A DNA stretch of 8,074 nucleotides from an uncultured Bacilli bacterium. Its GTDB lineage: Bacteria > Bacillota_I > Bacilli_A > ML615J-28 > CAG-698. Made by a program: the position numbers and the translations under genes. Shown piece after piece: positions 1 to 5,682 of the stretch. Position 1 is the stretch's first letter. Every line of letters begins with the position of its first letter. Where the stretch lies: positions 1-8,074 of the forward strand of contig CANQJU010000042.1 in NCBI GenBank assembly GCA_947624315.1, in the 5' to 3' direction. A model generated the notes under the pieces. That model had not been told where the DNA came from and made no database searches. It saw only the letters and a program-made list of their open reading frames with translations.

Positions 1-397
1 TGCCTTCAAAGTGACGCCACTCATAACCATATACAGGTCCTAAATCTCCCCATTTATTGGCAAAGTCTTTATCAGTCGCAATTTTAGAAGCAAATTCTTC
101 AATTGTTTCTCCTTGAAACTCATTTGAATTTTTATATGTTTCATATGGCCATTCATTCCAAATGCGAACATTATTTTTAACTAAATATTCAATATTAGTA
201 CTGCCACTAATAAACCATAACAATTCATGAATAATAGACTTCAAATGAACCTTTTTGGTTGTTAAAAGAGGGAAACCCTCACTCAAATCAAAACGCATTT
301 GATAACCGAATGTTGAAATAGTGCCAACACCTGTACGATCATCTTTCTTGTGCCCATTAACTAAAATGTGATTTAAAAAATCCAAATATTGTTTCAC
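1..397 (-). CDS. thyA: Thymidylate synthase, N-terminal part (cut by window edge)
   Basis: Thymidylate synthase makes dTMP from dUMP using methylene-tetrahydrofolate, in the cytosol. The visible 132 residues start MKQYLDFL and contain the family's DRTG loop (residues 20-23, with the phosphate-binding Arg21), the GFPLLTTKK segment (41-49), ELLWF (58-62) and GDLGPVYG (117-124). Between the EW at 82-83 and GDLGP there are about 33 residues where the E. coli enzyme has 4, so this is the form with a small-domain insertion, as in several Gram-positive enzymes. The start is a GTG at 395-397, preceded by AGGTG at 404-408 and matching the known N-terminus. An in-frame GTG at 404-406 lies inside that ribosome site and is unlikely to be used. 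The catalytic cysteine and the C-terminus lie outside the window. It has its own promoter and does not share a transcript with the surface-protein gene, which ends in a terminator. Confidence 0.96.
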   Translation of the reverse strand, partial: MKQYLDFLNHILVNGHKKDDRTGVGTISTFGYQMRFDLSEGFPLLTTKKVHLKSIIHELLWFISGSTNIEYLVKNNVRIWNEWPYETYKNSNEFQGETIEEFASKIATDKDFANKWGDLGPVYGYEWRHFEG

Positions 398-418
398 GTA
401 ATTCACCTACTTTGTCTT

Positions 419-447
419 ATTTTATCATAATTTAACATTTTTGAAAA
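419..447 (-). promoter_or_regulatory. thyA promoter
   Basis: On the minus strand a -35 box TTTTCA (442-447) is followed by a 17-nt spacer and the -10 box TAAAAT (419-424). This is a good sigma-A match, about 20 nt upstream of the GTG start of thyA. The stretch TTATGATAAAAT recurs almost unchanged in the promoter at 5603-5631, which supports a shared promoter style. There is no experimental start site. Confidence 0.6.
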
Positions 448-490
448 CAATTAATTTAAAAAGACTTTTTATAATTATTTAAAATGTCAT

Positions 491-524
491 AAAAGACAAA
501 AAGATGCACATTATAATGCATCTT
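491..524 (-). terminator. Rho-independent terminator of the surface-protein gene
   Basis: The minus strand reads AAGATGCA, an 8-nt loop, then TGCATCTT, followed by TTTTGTCTTTT. The 8-bp stem (501-508 with 517-524) is perfect. The promoter-side arm lies in the last codons of the gene and its stop codon (511-513) lies in the loop, so the terminator overlaps the coding end. It would isolate thyA from read-through. Confidence 0.75.
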
Positions 525-3102
525 GTTGTTTTTTATTTTGTCTTTGGTTTTCTCTATCTCTACATATAATATAGGAAACTGTTGTTATAAGTATAAATAA
601 GATAAGTAATGACCAAAGCCAACACCACTTACATTTAGGTTCTTCAATTGGAATTGGTTCAATAGTTTTTGTTTCTTGATAATGACACTTAGAGCATTCT
701 CTTGTGGCCTTATCACCATCTTCTATCCATTCACCAAATTCATGAGCTTCTTTATCAACTATTTTCCCGCAAATTTTACATTTATGATAATGCTCATTAC
801 TATTTGTTTCCCATTCTTCACTTAATTCATGCTCTTTTTTAGGAATAACTGTTTCACTGACTTCTTCCATTTCATCATTAAACATTTTTCCACACATTGT
901 ACACTTATAATATCCAATGCGACCTTCCGTAGAACAAGTTGATAAAATACCTGGATAATAAACAAAATGATGATTTAATTTATCAATTACTATTTCTTTT
1001 ATTTCTTCATATTTTTCATTGAAAAACTTATGACATGTTAAGCACTCATAATGACCTTTAACACCAGCTTCAGTACATGTTGCTTCTTTTCTTTCGTGCC
1101 ATTCACTAAATTCATGACCTAAACTTTTAACACTTTCATTTTTAATATAATTGCATATTTCACAAGTATATTGTTTCTTTCCACTGTGTTCACAATCTGG
1201 GGCAACAACTATAGTACCATCATCATATTCATGTTTTATTATACTATCCCATTGTGAACATTTTGTACAAACATGGAAATGTCCATCAATTGAATAGTGC
1301 CATTCATCACTATAACTATGTCCTGTTTTAGGAATTACAATATCGTCCATTTCCCTAAAACTAGCATCAAATTTTTTCCCACATATTAGACAATCATAAT
1401 GTCCCTTAATACCATCTTCAGTACATGTAGGTTCTTTTCTTTCATACCATTCACTAAATTTGTGACCAGAACTTTTAATTACTTCTATTTTACTATAACC
1501 ACATATTGTGCATAGATACTTTTTCTCACCACTATGTTTACAATCTGGATAAGAAATTATTGTTCCATTATCATATTCATGTTTTATTATATTATCCTTT
1601 TGTGAACAAACTGTACATTCATGATAATGTCCTTCACTTGAACATTTCCAATCACTACTATAACTATGACCTAATTTTTCAGTAGTAACTTTTTTAATTT
1701 CTCCACATATAGTACAAACATATTCATCTAAACCATTTTTAGTACAATCAGGTAATTCAATAATTTTTGAAAAAACATAGTCATGTGATTTGTGAATTAT
1801 TATTGTATGACCTATGTTATCATCTTCAAATTGTGGTCTATTAGTCGTAGAATCATTAGCAACAAATTTTTCTAAGTTAACATCGTAATAATCTATATTT
1901 TCAGGTAATACCTCTGATAATAATTTTAAACTTTCAAGATTATCAGGAAGAACAATAGTTTTTAATTTATTGCACATATAAAGCATTGGTAAATTACCAT
2001 TCACTGTACTGCCACTTCCAATACCAACAGACCCAGCTTTTCTCATATCAAAATGACTAATATTTAATTCAGATAAACTTGAACATGTATGAAACATTTG
2101 TCTCATATTAGTTACATTTGATGTATTAAAATTACTCAAATCTAGCTTTTCTAAGCGCATACAGAACATAAACATACTATACATATCAGTTACATTTGAT
2201 GTATCAAAACTGCTCAAATCTAATTCCTGTAACCATATACAATTCATAAACATATTGCCCATCTTTAATGCACTATTAGTTTTAAAACTTCTTATGTTTA
2301 ATTTTTTCAGATTTTCACAAGAAGAAAACATTTGGCTGAAATCAGTTACATTTGATGTATCAAAAGTATCAAAGATACTAAAATCCAATTCCTGGAATCC
2401 ACGACAAGAACTAAACATGGCTCTCATATCAGTAACTTGAGATGTATCAAAATTACGCAAATCCAACTCTTTTAAACTTTGACAATTACTAAACATACTA
2501 TTCATAGTAGTAACATTAGATGTATCAAAACTACTTAAATCTATACTTTTAAGTGCTTTACAAGCCTCAAACATTCTTTCCATATTAATAACTTGAGATG
2601 TATTAAAATTACGCAAATCTAATTCTTTTAAGTTCTCACACTGATGAAACATACTATACATATTAGTAACTTTAGATGTGTCAAAATTTGTAAAATCAAT
2701 GCTTTCTAACTTTGAACAGTAATAAAATAATCCATGTGTTACAAGAGCGTTATCAGCATTATACACATATTTATTTGGCAATTCATCATCTGAAAGACAT
2801 ATTTTGCCTTCATATACTAAAGCTATCTCAGTTTCCGAAACATTAGATTTATATACTTTTACTTTATCATTTATAACTTTAGTAGTATCAATATATCCTT
2901 CTGGAGCTTCATATAAAAAAGATACTTTAGTTAAGTCAGTCCAATTAGTTATTACACTTGTTATATCAGGTTTACTAATTGAACAATCAGGCAATCCAAT
3001 ATCTTCTGCCATAATTTTTATATCATTTTTTTTACTATTAAATAAAAAATTCAAAGAAAAAATACAAACAAATAAAACAATTATTTTAACAATTTTTTTC
3101 AT
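511..3102 (-). CDS. BspA-family (DUF285) surface protein with CxxC-repeat region and membrane anchor
   Basis: An 863-residue exported protein. Residues 1-20 form a basic and then hydrophobic signal sequence; cleavage may follow Ala32. Residues 126-362 hold nine BspA-type (DUF285) repeats of 26 residues, with a core like LDLSxFDTSxVTxMxxMF; the last is degenerate. Residues 440-810 are a Cys/His-rich region with ten CxxC pairs (463/466, 496/499, 531/534, 571/574, 612/615, 647/650, 687/690, 734/737, 775/778, 803/806). An eleventh CxxC (824/827) precedes a transmembrane helix (~828-847) and a short charged cytoplasmic tail. There is no LPXTG motif and no lipobox, so it is probably held by the C-terminal helix. 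BspA-type proteins in other bacteria serve as adhesins or surface antigens; that role here is inferred. Ribosome site: GAAAGTGAT, weak, before ATG at 3102. It is a single-gene transcript with its own promoter and terminator. Confidence 0.9.
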   Translation of the reverse strand: MKKIVKIIVLFVCIFSLNFLFNSKKNDIKIMAEDIGLPDCSISKPDITSVITNWTDLTKVSFLYEAPEGYIDTTKVINDKVKVYKSNVSETEIALVYEGKICLSDDELPNKYVYNADNALVTHGLFYYCSKLESIDFTNFDTSKVTNMYSMFHQCENLKELDLRNFNTSQVINMERMFEACKALKSIDLSSFDTSNVTTMNSMFSNCQSLKELDLRNFDTSQVTDMRAMFSSCRGFQELDFSIFDTFDTSNVTDFSQMFSSCENLKKLNIRSFKTNSALKMGNMFMNCIWLQELDLSSFDTSNVTDMYSMFMFCMRLEKLDLSNFNTSNVTNMRQMFHTCSSLSELNISHFDMRKAGSVGIGSGSTVNGNLPMLYMCNKLKTIVLPDNLESLKLLSEVLPENIDYYDVNLEKFVANDSTTNRPQFEDDNIGHTIIIHKSHDYVFSKIIELPDCTKNGLDEYVCTICGEIKKVTTEKLGHSYSSDWKCSSEGHYHECTVCSQKDNIIKHEYDNGTIISYPDCKHSGEKKYLCTICGYSKIEVIKSSGHKFSEWYERKEPTCTEDGIKGHYDCLICGKKFDASFREMDDIVIPKTGHSYSDEWHYSIDGHFHVCTKCSQWDSIIKHEYDDGTIVVAPDCEHSGKKQYTCEICNYIKNESVKSLGHEFSEWHERKEATCTEAGVKGHYECLTCHKFFNEKYEEIKEIVIDKLNHHFVYYPGILSTCSTEGRIGYYKCTMCGKMFNDEMEEVSETVIPKKEHELSEEWETNSNEHYHKCKICGKIVDKEAHEFGEWIEDGDKATRECSKCHYQETKTIEPIPIEEPKCKWCWLWSLLILFILITTVSYIICRDRENQRQNKKQQDAL
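973..1668 (-). repeat. Tandem 348-bp duplication in the CxxC region
   Basis: Residues 479-594 and 595-710 of the surface protein align at a constant offset of 116 residues without a gap; I count about 70 of 116 identical. Each copy carries HSYSxxW, a GHxHxCxxC pair, IIKHEYDxGT, a CxxC, GHxFSEWxERKE and a KGHYxCLxC pair. The DNA still shows the duplication: blocks near 1576 and 1228 read almost alike. A third, more worn partial copy follows at residues 711-758. Confidence 0.85.
2017..2727 (-). repeat. Nine tandem 78-bp units encoding BspA/DUF285 repeats
   Basis: Units begin at residues 126, 152, 178, 204, 230, 259, 285, 311 and 337. All are 26 residues except the fifth (29), which has an extra Phe-Asp-Thr from a 9-bp duplication (2357-2374). 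Each keeps the pattern F-x-x-C-x-x-L-x-x-L-D-L-x-x-F-x-T-S. In the plus-strand text the marker GATGTAT(C/T)AAAA recurs at about 78-nt steps from 2119 to 2597, with one longer step at the enlarged unit and a gap at the divergent sixth unit. This is internal gene structure, not a CRISPR array. Confidence 0.92.
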
Positions 3103-3140
3103 TTTTTATCACTTTCTACTAAAATTTCGTATTCTAACTA

Positions 3141-3169
3141 ATTATAACATTAATAGTTTTAAAACTAAA
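3141..3169 (-). promoter_or_regulatory. Promoter of the surface-protein gene
   Basis: A consensus -10 TATAAT (3141-3146) is preceded by TGT, forming an extended -10. A weak -35 TTTAGT (3164-3169) lies 17 nt upstream. The leader is about 30 nt long. The weak -35 suits a promoter that depends on the extended -10 or on an activator; see the direct repeats just upstream. Confidence 0.6.
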
Positions 3170-3180
3170 CGAAAAAAAGT

Positions 3181-3208
3181 TAGACATATAGATAAAAACT
3201 AGACATAT
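3181..3208. repeat. Pair of 9-bp direct repeats upstream of the surface-gene promoter
   Basis: TAGACATAT occurs at 3181-3189 and again at 3200-3208, a period of 19 bp, close to two helical turns. The pair starts 12 bp upstream of the -35 box of the surface-protein gene and ends next to the terminator of the upstream unit. Placement and spacing would suit an activator that binds direct repeats, but the bound protein is unknown and chance in AT-rich DNA is possible. Confidence 0.3.
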
Positions 3209-3238
3209 TAAAAACGCCTAAAAATTCATTTTAGACGT
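3209..3238 (-). terminator. Rho-independent terminator of the MurI-like/sirtuin/trmL unit
   Basis: The minus strand reads ACGTCTAAAA, a 5-nt loop, then TTTTAGGCGT, followed by TTTTTAA. The 10-bp stem (3214-3223 with 3229-3238) has one G-U pair. It lies 12 nt after the stop codon of the small lysine-rich gene and closes the transcription unit. Confidence 0.85.
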
Positions 3239-3249
3239 CATTTTATTAT

Positions 3250-3495
3250 TTATTTTGTTGTTTTTTTATTCTTTTCACTTTTTGCACATTTGCATTCAGA
3301 ACTTGCTGATTTAGCTTCTTTTTTCTTTTTTTCACTAGCTGCATCAGGAAAACTAGGATCATACTGACCTAATGATTCTTCAGCAAACTCATTTTCTAAA
3401 TCATTATAGTATTTAACACCATACATATTGTTTCTTCTTAATTCAGCTAAATAATCTTCACTAGAAAAACTTTTTGTTTGATTGTCTTTTTTCAT
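3250..3495 (-). CDS. Small lysine-rich hypothetical protein (81 aa)
   Basis: I do not recognise this 81-residue protein. It starts MKKDNQTKSF. The middle is acidic with many Tyr and Phe residues (Y-N-D-L-E-N-E-F, then S-L-G-Q-Y-D-P-S-F), and the last ~25 residues are rich in Lys and Ser, with one CKC (73-75 of the product, approximately). There is no signal peptide or membrane segment, and the tail is probably disordered. The start was chosen by the ribosome site: GGAGG at 3504-3508, 8 nt before ATG at 3495. The open frame reaches a TTG at 3510, but that codon overlaps GGAGG itself and is rejected. It is the last gene of the unit that begins with the MurI-like gene, 49 nt after trmL, and is closed by a terminator. 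The strong ribosome site and terminator argue that it is real. Confidence 0.7.
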   Translation of the reverse strand: MKKDNQTKSFSSEDYLAELRRNNMYGVKYYNDLENEFAEESLGQYDPSFPDAASEKKKKEAKSASSECKCAKSEKNKKTTK

Positions 3496-3503
3496 TTTCT
3501 TTA

Positions 3504-3508
3504 CCTCC
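3504..3508 (-). promoter_or_regulatory. Ribosome binding site deciding the start of the 81-aa gene
   Basis: GGAGG on the minus strand with 8 nt to ATG (3493-3495). The upstream in-frame TTG (3508-3510) shares a base with this motif, so starting there would leave no usable ribosome site. Confidence 0.75.
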
Positions 3509-3544
3509 AATTATATTATTCTACATTTGAAGGTAAAGTATTTA

Positions 3545-4054
3545 TTATTCAATTAGGTAATTCATATTTTCCGGTTCAAATTCACTTAATCCTTTAAAAT
3601 TTTGTTGCCTTAAAGCTTCATAAACAATAATGGCAGCACAATTGCTAACATTTAAAGCTCTGACTTTATCAGTCATTGGCAAACGAATACATCTATCTAA
3701 ATTATCTTGAAGAATTTTTTTGGGAATTCCCGTTGATTCTTTGCCTAAAACAAAATAATAATCTTTGCTATCATCTTTTACATCAACATCATGAACACCA
3801 TGTAAACCATATCTTGTTAAAAAATACATTTCACCTTTATTTTTTTGTAAAAAATCTTCCCAATTTTCATATAAGATATAGTGAACATCTTTTACATAAT
3901 TAGCTCCACTTCTTTTTACTTCTTTTTCATCGAGACTAAATCCTAATGGTTTAATCAAATGCAAAATTGTGTTTGTGGCAAGACAAGTTCGCATAATATT
4001 TCCTGTATTTTGTGGAATTTCTGGTTGATATAAAACTAAATTTAAACTTCCCAT
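3545..4054 (-). CDS. trmL: tRNA (cytidine(34)-2'-O)-methyltransferase TrmL (SPOUT family)
   Basis: TrmL uses S-adenosylmethionine to methylate the 2'-O of the wobble nucleotide (C34 or cmnm5U34) of tRNA-Leu isoacceptors; it is a dimeric cytosolic enzyme with a knotted SPOUT fold. The 169 residues show the three SPOUT motifs in order: PEIPQNTGNIMRTC (11-24), FVLGKESTGIP (101-111) and RLPMTDKVRALNVSN (124-138), followed by AAIIVYEALRQQ. Length is normal for the family (about 155-170). The start ATG at 4054 has GAAAGGA at 4061-4067, 6 nt upstream. The gene lies 26 nt after the sirtuin gene with no terminator between, so it is co-transcribed. Nothing is missing or unusual. A general TrmH-like rRNA methylase is less likely given the short, compact SPOUT-only protein and its close match to the B. 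subtilis protein. Confidence 0.95.
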   Translation of the reverse strand: MGSLNLVLYQPEIPQNTGNIMRTCLATNTILHLIKPLGFSLDEKEVKRSGANYVKDVHYILYENWEDFLQKNKGEMYFLTRYGLHGVHDVDVKDDSKDYYFVLGKESTGIPKKILQDNLDRCIRLPMTDKVRALNVSNCAAIIVYEALRQQNFKGLSEFEPENMNYLIE

Positions 4055-4080
4055 TTTTAATCCTTTCTTTTTGTAATTTT

Positions 4081-4800
4081 TTAAATTAAATTTTTAAAAA
4101 CATTACCTAAACTATCACATATAACTAAAGTTGCCATATTATCATATGATGTTATACTCTTATTAATAATAATTAAGTTTTTGCCTTGAAAATATTGAAC
4201 CAATCCTGCAGCTGGATAAACAGTTAAACTTGTCCCTCCAACAATCAAAGTATCGCAGTGTGATATATAATCTATACTCTTATATAATACTTCACTATCT
4301 AAAGGTTCCTCATATAAAACAACATCTGGTTTAACAATTCCCTGGCACTTTTCACAATGAGGAACACCATGACTATGTAAAACATAATCTAAGTCATAAA
4401 ACTTCCCACATTTGCTACAATGATTTCTTAAAACACTACCATGAAGTTCTAAAACCTCTTTGCTTCCCGCAGCTTGATGTAAGCCATCAATATTTTGGGT
4501 TATAACAGCTTTTAATTTTCCTTCTTTTTCTAATTTTGCTAAAGCTAAATGAGTTACATTAGGTAAAGCATTAGGATATACCATCTTTGTTTTATAAAAC
4601 TCATAAAAAATATCAGGATTAGCTAGAAAAAAGTGATGAGATAATATTTCTTCAGGAGAATAATGATATTTTTGATTATAAATACCATTACTACTGCGAA
4701 AATCAGGAATGTTGCTTTCAGTTGATACTCCTGCACCTCCAAAAAAAACAATTGATTGCGAATTTTTAATTATCTCGCAAAATTCTTTTATTTTGTCCAT
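4081..4800 (-). CDS. NAD-dependent protein deacylase, sirtuin (Sir2/CobB family)
   Basis: Sirtuins remove acetyl or other acyl groups from protein lysines, consuming NAD and giving nicotinamide and O-acyl-ADP-ribose. Seen here: the NAD-binding segment GGAGVSTESNIPDFRS (21-36), TQNIDGLH (101-108), the catalytic histidine in LHG (His120), four zinc cysteines (Cys128, 131, 149, 152), GTSLTVYPAA (189-198) and INKS (212-215). The layout resembles the bacterial class-U enzyme of Thermotoga. The usual FGE segment reads LYEE (162-165), a mild variant. I see no clear Tyr/Arg pair of CobB-type desuccinylases, so deacetylation is the safer guess. At 239 residues it is full length. The start is 2 nt after the stop of the MurI-like gene, and its AAGGAA ribosome site lies within that gene's last codons, so translation is coupled. 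Confidence 0.95.
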   Translation of the reverse strand: MDKIKEFCEIIKNSQSIVFFGGAGVSTESNIPDFRSSNGIYNQKYHYSPEEILSHHFFLANPDIFYEFYKTKMVYPNALPNVTHLALAKLEKEGKLKAVITQNIDGLHQAAGSKEVLELHGSVLRNHCSKCGKFYDLDYVLHSHGVPHCEKCQGIVKPDVVLYEEPLDSEVLYKSIDYISHCDTLIVGGTSLTVYPAAGLVQYFQGKNLIIINKSITSYDNMATLVICDSLGNVFKNLI

Positions 4801-4802
4801 TA

Positions 4803-5564
4803 TTATTTTTCCTTATTTTCAAATTTATATTTAATATTAAACCATTTACTTAAATTGGCAAATTCATTTTTTTCAACATCAGAAAGTATTGTTACTTTTC
4901 CTTTACCGCGATTATAAAATTCAATTGAAGATTTTTTTATTTCTTGAGTTATTATTTCTCCCAATTTAATCATTTCATCAACTTTTAAAAACTCAAATAT
5001 TTCTATTTTTAATAATTCAAGCCAAGGAGAAGTAATGATTAACAAATCACAATCTTTTTTAGAAATTGGTTTGAATGTTTCTTCAGACACTTTAAAAGCT
5101 TCACTTTTTTTGCATTTGTTTTCTTTAATTATTATTTCCAAATTATCACTAGGAATATTATAAATATGATTATAATTAAAATTTTTTTGGTAAAGATTAG
5201 CTTTTAAAATATAATCTTTAGCACATAATATTAAATTCTTTTGTTCAAAGTTTTTATTTACATAATCAATAATAACTTTTTGAATATTAATAATAGGAAT
5301 ATTTAAAGTAGATAAATAATCACTGCAATATTCAATAATACTATCATTGATAACAATTAATAACTTTATGTTTTGTGATAAAAGTTTTTCAACATTCTTT
5401 TTAACATAATTTAAAATAACTTCTGGTTCTTTTCCTTCATAAGGATCATTTTTTAAATCATTAATATAAAGGAAATCTTCATTTTTAAATTCATTACATA
5501 AAGTATTAAGAATATATAATCCATCAACATTAATATCGATGATTCCAATTGGCAATTTATTCAT
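4803..5564 (-). CDS. Catalytically degenerate glutamate racemase-like protein (MurI paralogue)
   Basis: A 253-residue divergent paralogue of the adjacent MurI. From PIGIID onward it aligns to MurI without a gap for about 90 residues (roughly 33 identical by hand count): PIGVFDSG becomes PIGIIDIN, GDTLNCPYG becomes NDLKNDPYE, NIPIIGV becomes NIPIINI. The racemase's two catalytic cysteines are gone: Cys74 (ACNTA) is Asn (INDS), and Cys186/His188 (GCTH) are Ser/Trp (TSPW). The Asp of the first motif remains. The C-terminal end matches MurI loosely (SDVEKNEF before WF). It should not racemise glutamate; a binding, regulatory or partner role is inferred. The open frame runs to an ATG at 5612, but that codon lies inside the promoter, so I take the ATG at 5564, which matches where MurI starts. 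Homology is firm; function unknown. Confidence 0.8.
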   Translation of the reverse strand: MNKLPIGIIDINVDGLYILNTLCNEFKNEDFLYINDLKNDPYEGKEPEVILNYVKKNVEKLLSQNIKLLIVINDSIIEYCSDYLSTLNIPIINIQKVIIDYVNKNFEQKNLILCAKDYILKANLYQKNFNYNHIYNIPSDNLEIIIKENKCKKSEAFKVSEETFKPISKKDCDLLIITSPWLELLKIEIFEFLKVDEMIKLGEIITQEIKKSSIEFYNRGKGKVTILSDVEKNEFANLSKWFNIKYKFENKEK

Positions 5565-5596
5565 ATCATTATATATACCATTTAGGTATTCTCCTT
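5561..5596 (-). other. Possible leader micro-ORF with ribosome site, coupled to the MurI-like gene
   Basis: A strong AAGGAG (5591-5596) is followed 9 nt later by ATG (5579-5581), which opens a six-codon frame MVYIMI ending in TGA (5561-5563). The stop overlaps the ATG of the MurI-like gene (5562-5564) as ATGA, the classic arrangement for translational coupling. The MurI-like ATG has no ribosome site of its own at normal distance. The alternative is that translation begins at 5612, with AAGGAG falling by chance within the coding region. Confidence 0.35.
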
Positions 5597-5602
5597 GAAA
5601 AC

Positions 5603-5631
5603 ATTTTATCATAAATACATCTTTTTTTCAA
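5603..5631 (-). promoter_or_regulatory. Promoter of the MurI-like/sirtuin/trmL unit
   Basis: A -35 TTGAAA (5626-5631), a 17-nt spacer and a -10 TAAAAT (5603-5608) form the best-matched promoter in the window, with the same TTATGATAAAAT context as the thyA promoter. Transcription would begin near 5596, just at the AAGGAG. The ATG at 5612 would then lie upstream of the transcript, which argues for the downstream start. Confidence 0.65.
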
Positions 5632-5653
5632 CACAATCGACAAAATTTGCTTT

Positions 5654-5682
5654 ATAAAAGTGGTTTAATTAAACCACTCCTT
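5654..5682 (-). terminator. Palindrome ending the murI transcript
   Basis: A perfect 20-nt palindrome at 5659-5678 (AGTGGTTT, AATT, AAACCACT) begins 5 nt after the murI stop codon. On the minus strand it is followed by TTTAT, so the T-run is short and termination may be partial. It separates murI from the promoter of the downstream unit. Confidence 0.6.

Noticed and set aside
511..660. LPXTG sorting signal or lipobox in the surface protein
   Set aside because: No LPxTG precedes the C-terminal helix, and the N-terminal cysteine (Cys13, in LFVC) lacks the small residue needed before it for lipidation.
2255..2440. 61-codon plus-strand frame within the repeat region
   Set aside because: Antisense to the BspA repeats, with no ribosome site and no family resemblance.
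2017..2727. CRISPR-like regular repeats at 78-bp steps
   Set aside because: The units are translated in one frame as BspA/DUF285 repeats and vary at wobble positions; there are no unique spacers and no cas genes.
2804..3202. 132-codon plus-strand open frame with hydrophobic stretches
   Set aside because: It lies mostly antisense to the signal sequence and N-terminus of the surface protein, has no ribosome site, and its hydrophobicity is what the complement of AT-rich coding DNA gives.
3496..3510. TTG start giving five more residues (MEVKK) to the small protein
   Set aside because: The TTG overlaps the GGAGG ribosome site that serves the ATG at 3495.
3511..3544. Separate promoter before the small lysine-rich gene (TATAAT near 3512)
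   Set aside because: Transcription would start at or after GGAGG, leaving the message without its ribosome site; co-transcription with trmL is simpler.
3676..3903. 75-codon plus-strand frame
   Set aside because: Antisense to trmL, whose SPOUT motifs are all present; no ribosome site.
5565..5612. ATG at 5612 as start of the MurI-like gene
   Set aside because: It lies next to the -10 box of a well-formed promoter, lacks a good ribosome site, and the extra 16 residues have no counterpart in MurI. It is not fully excluded.
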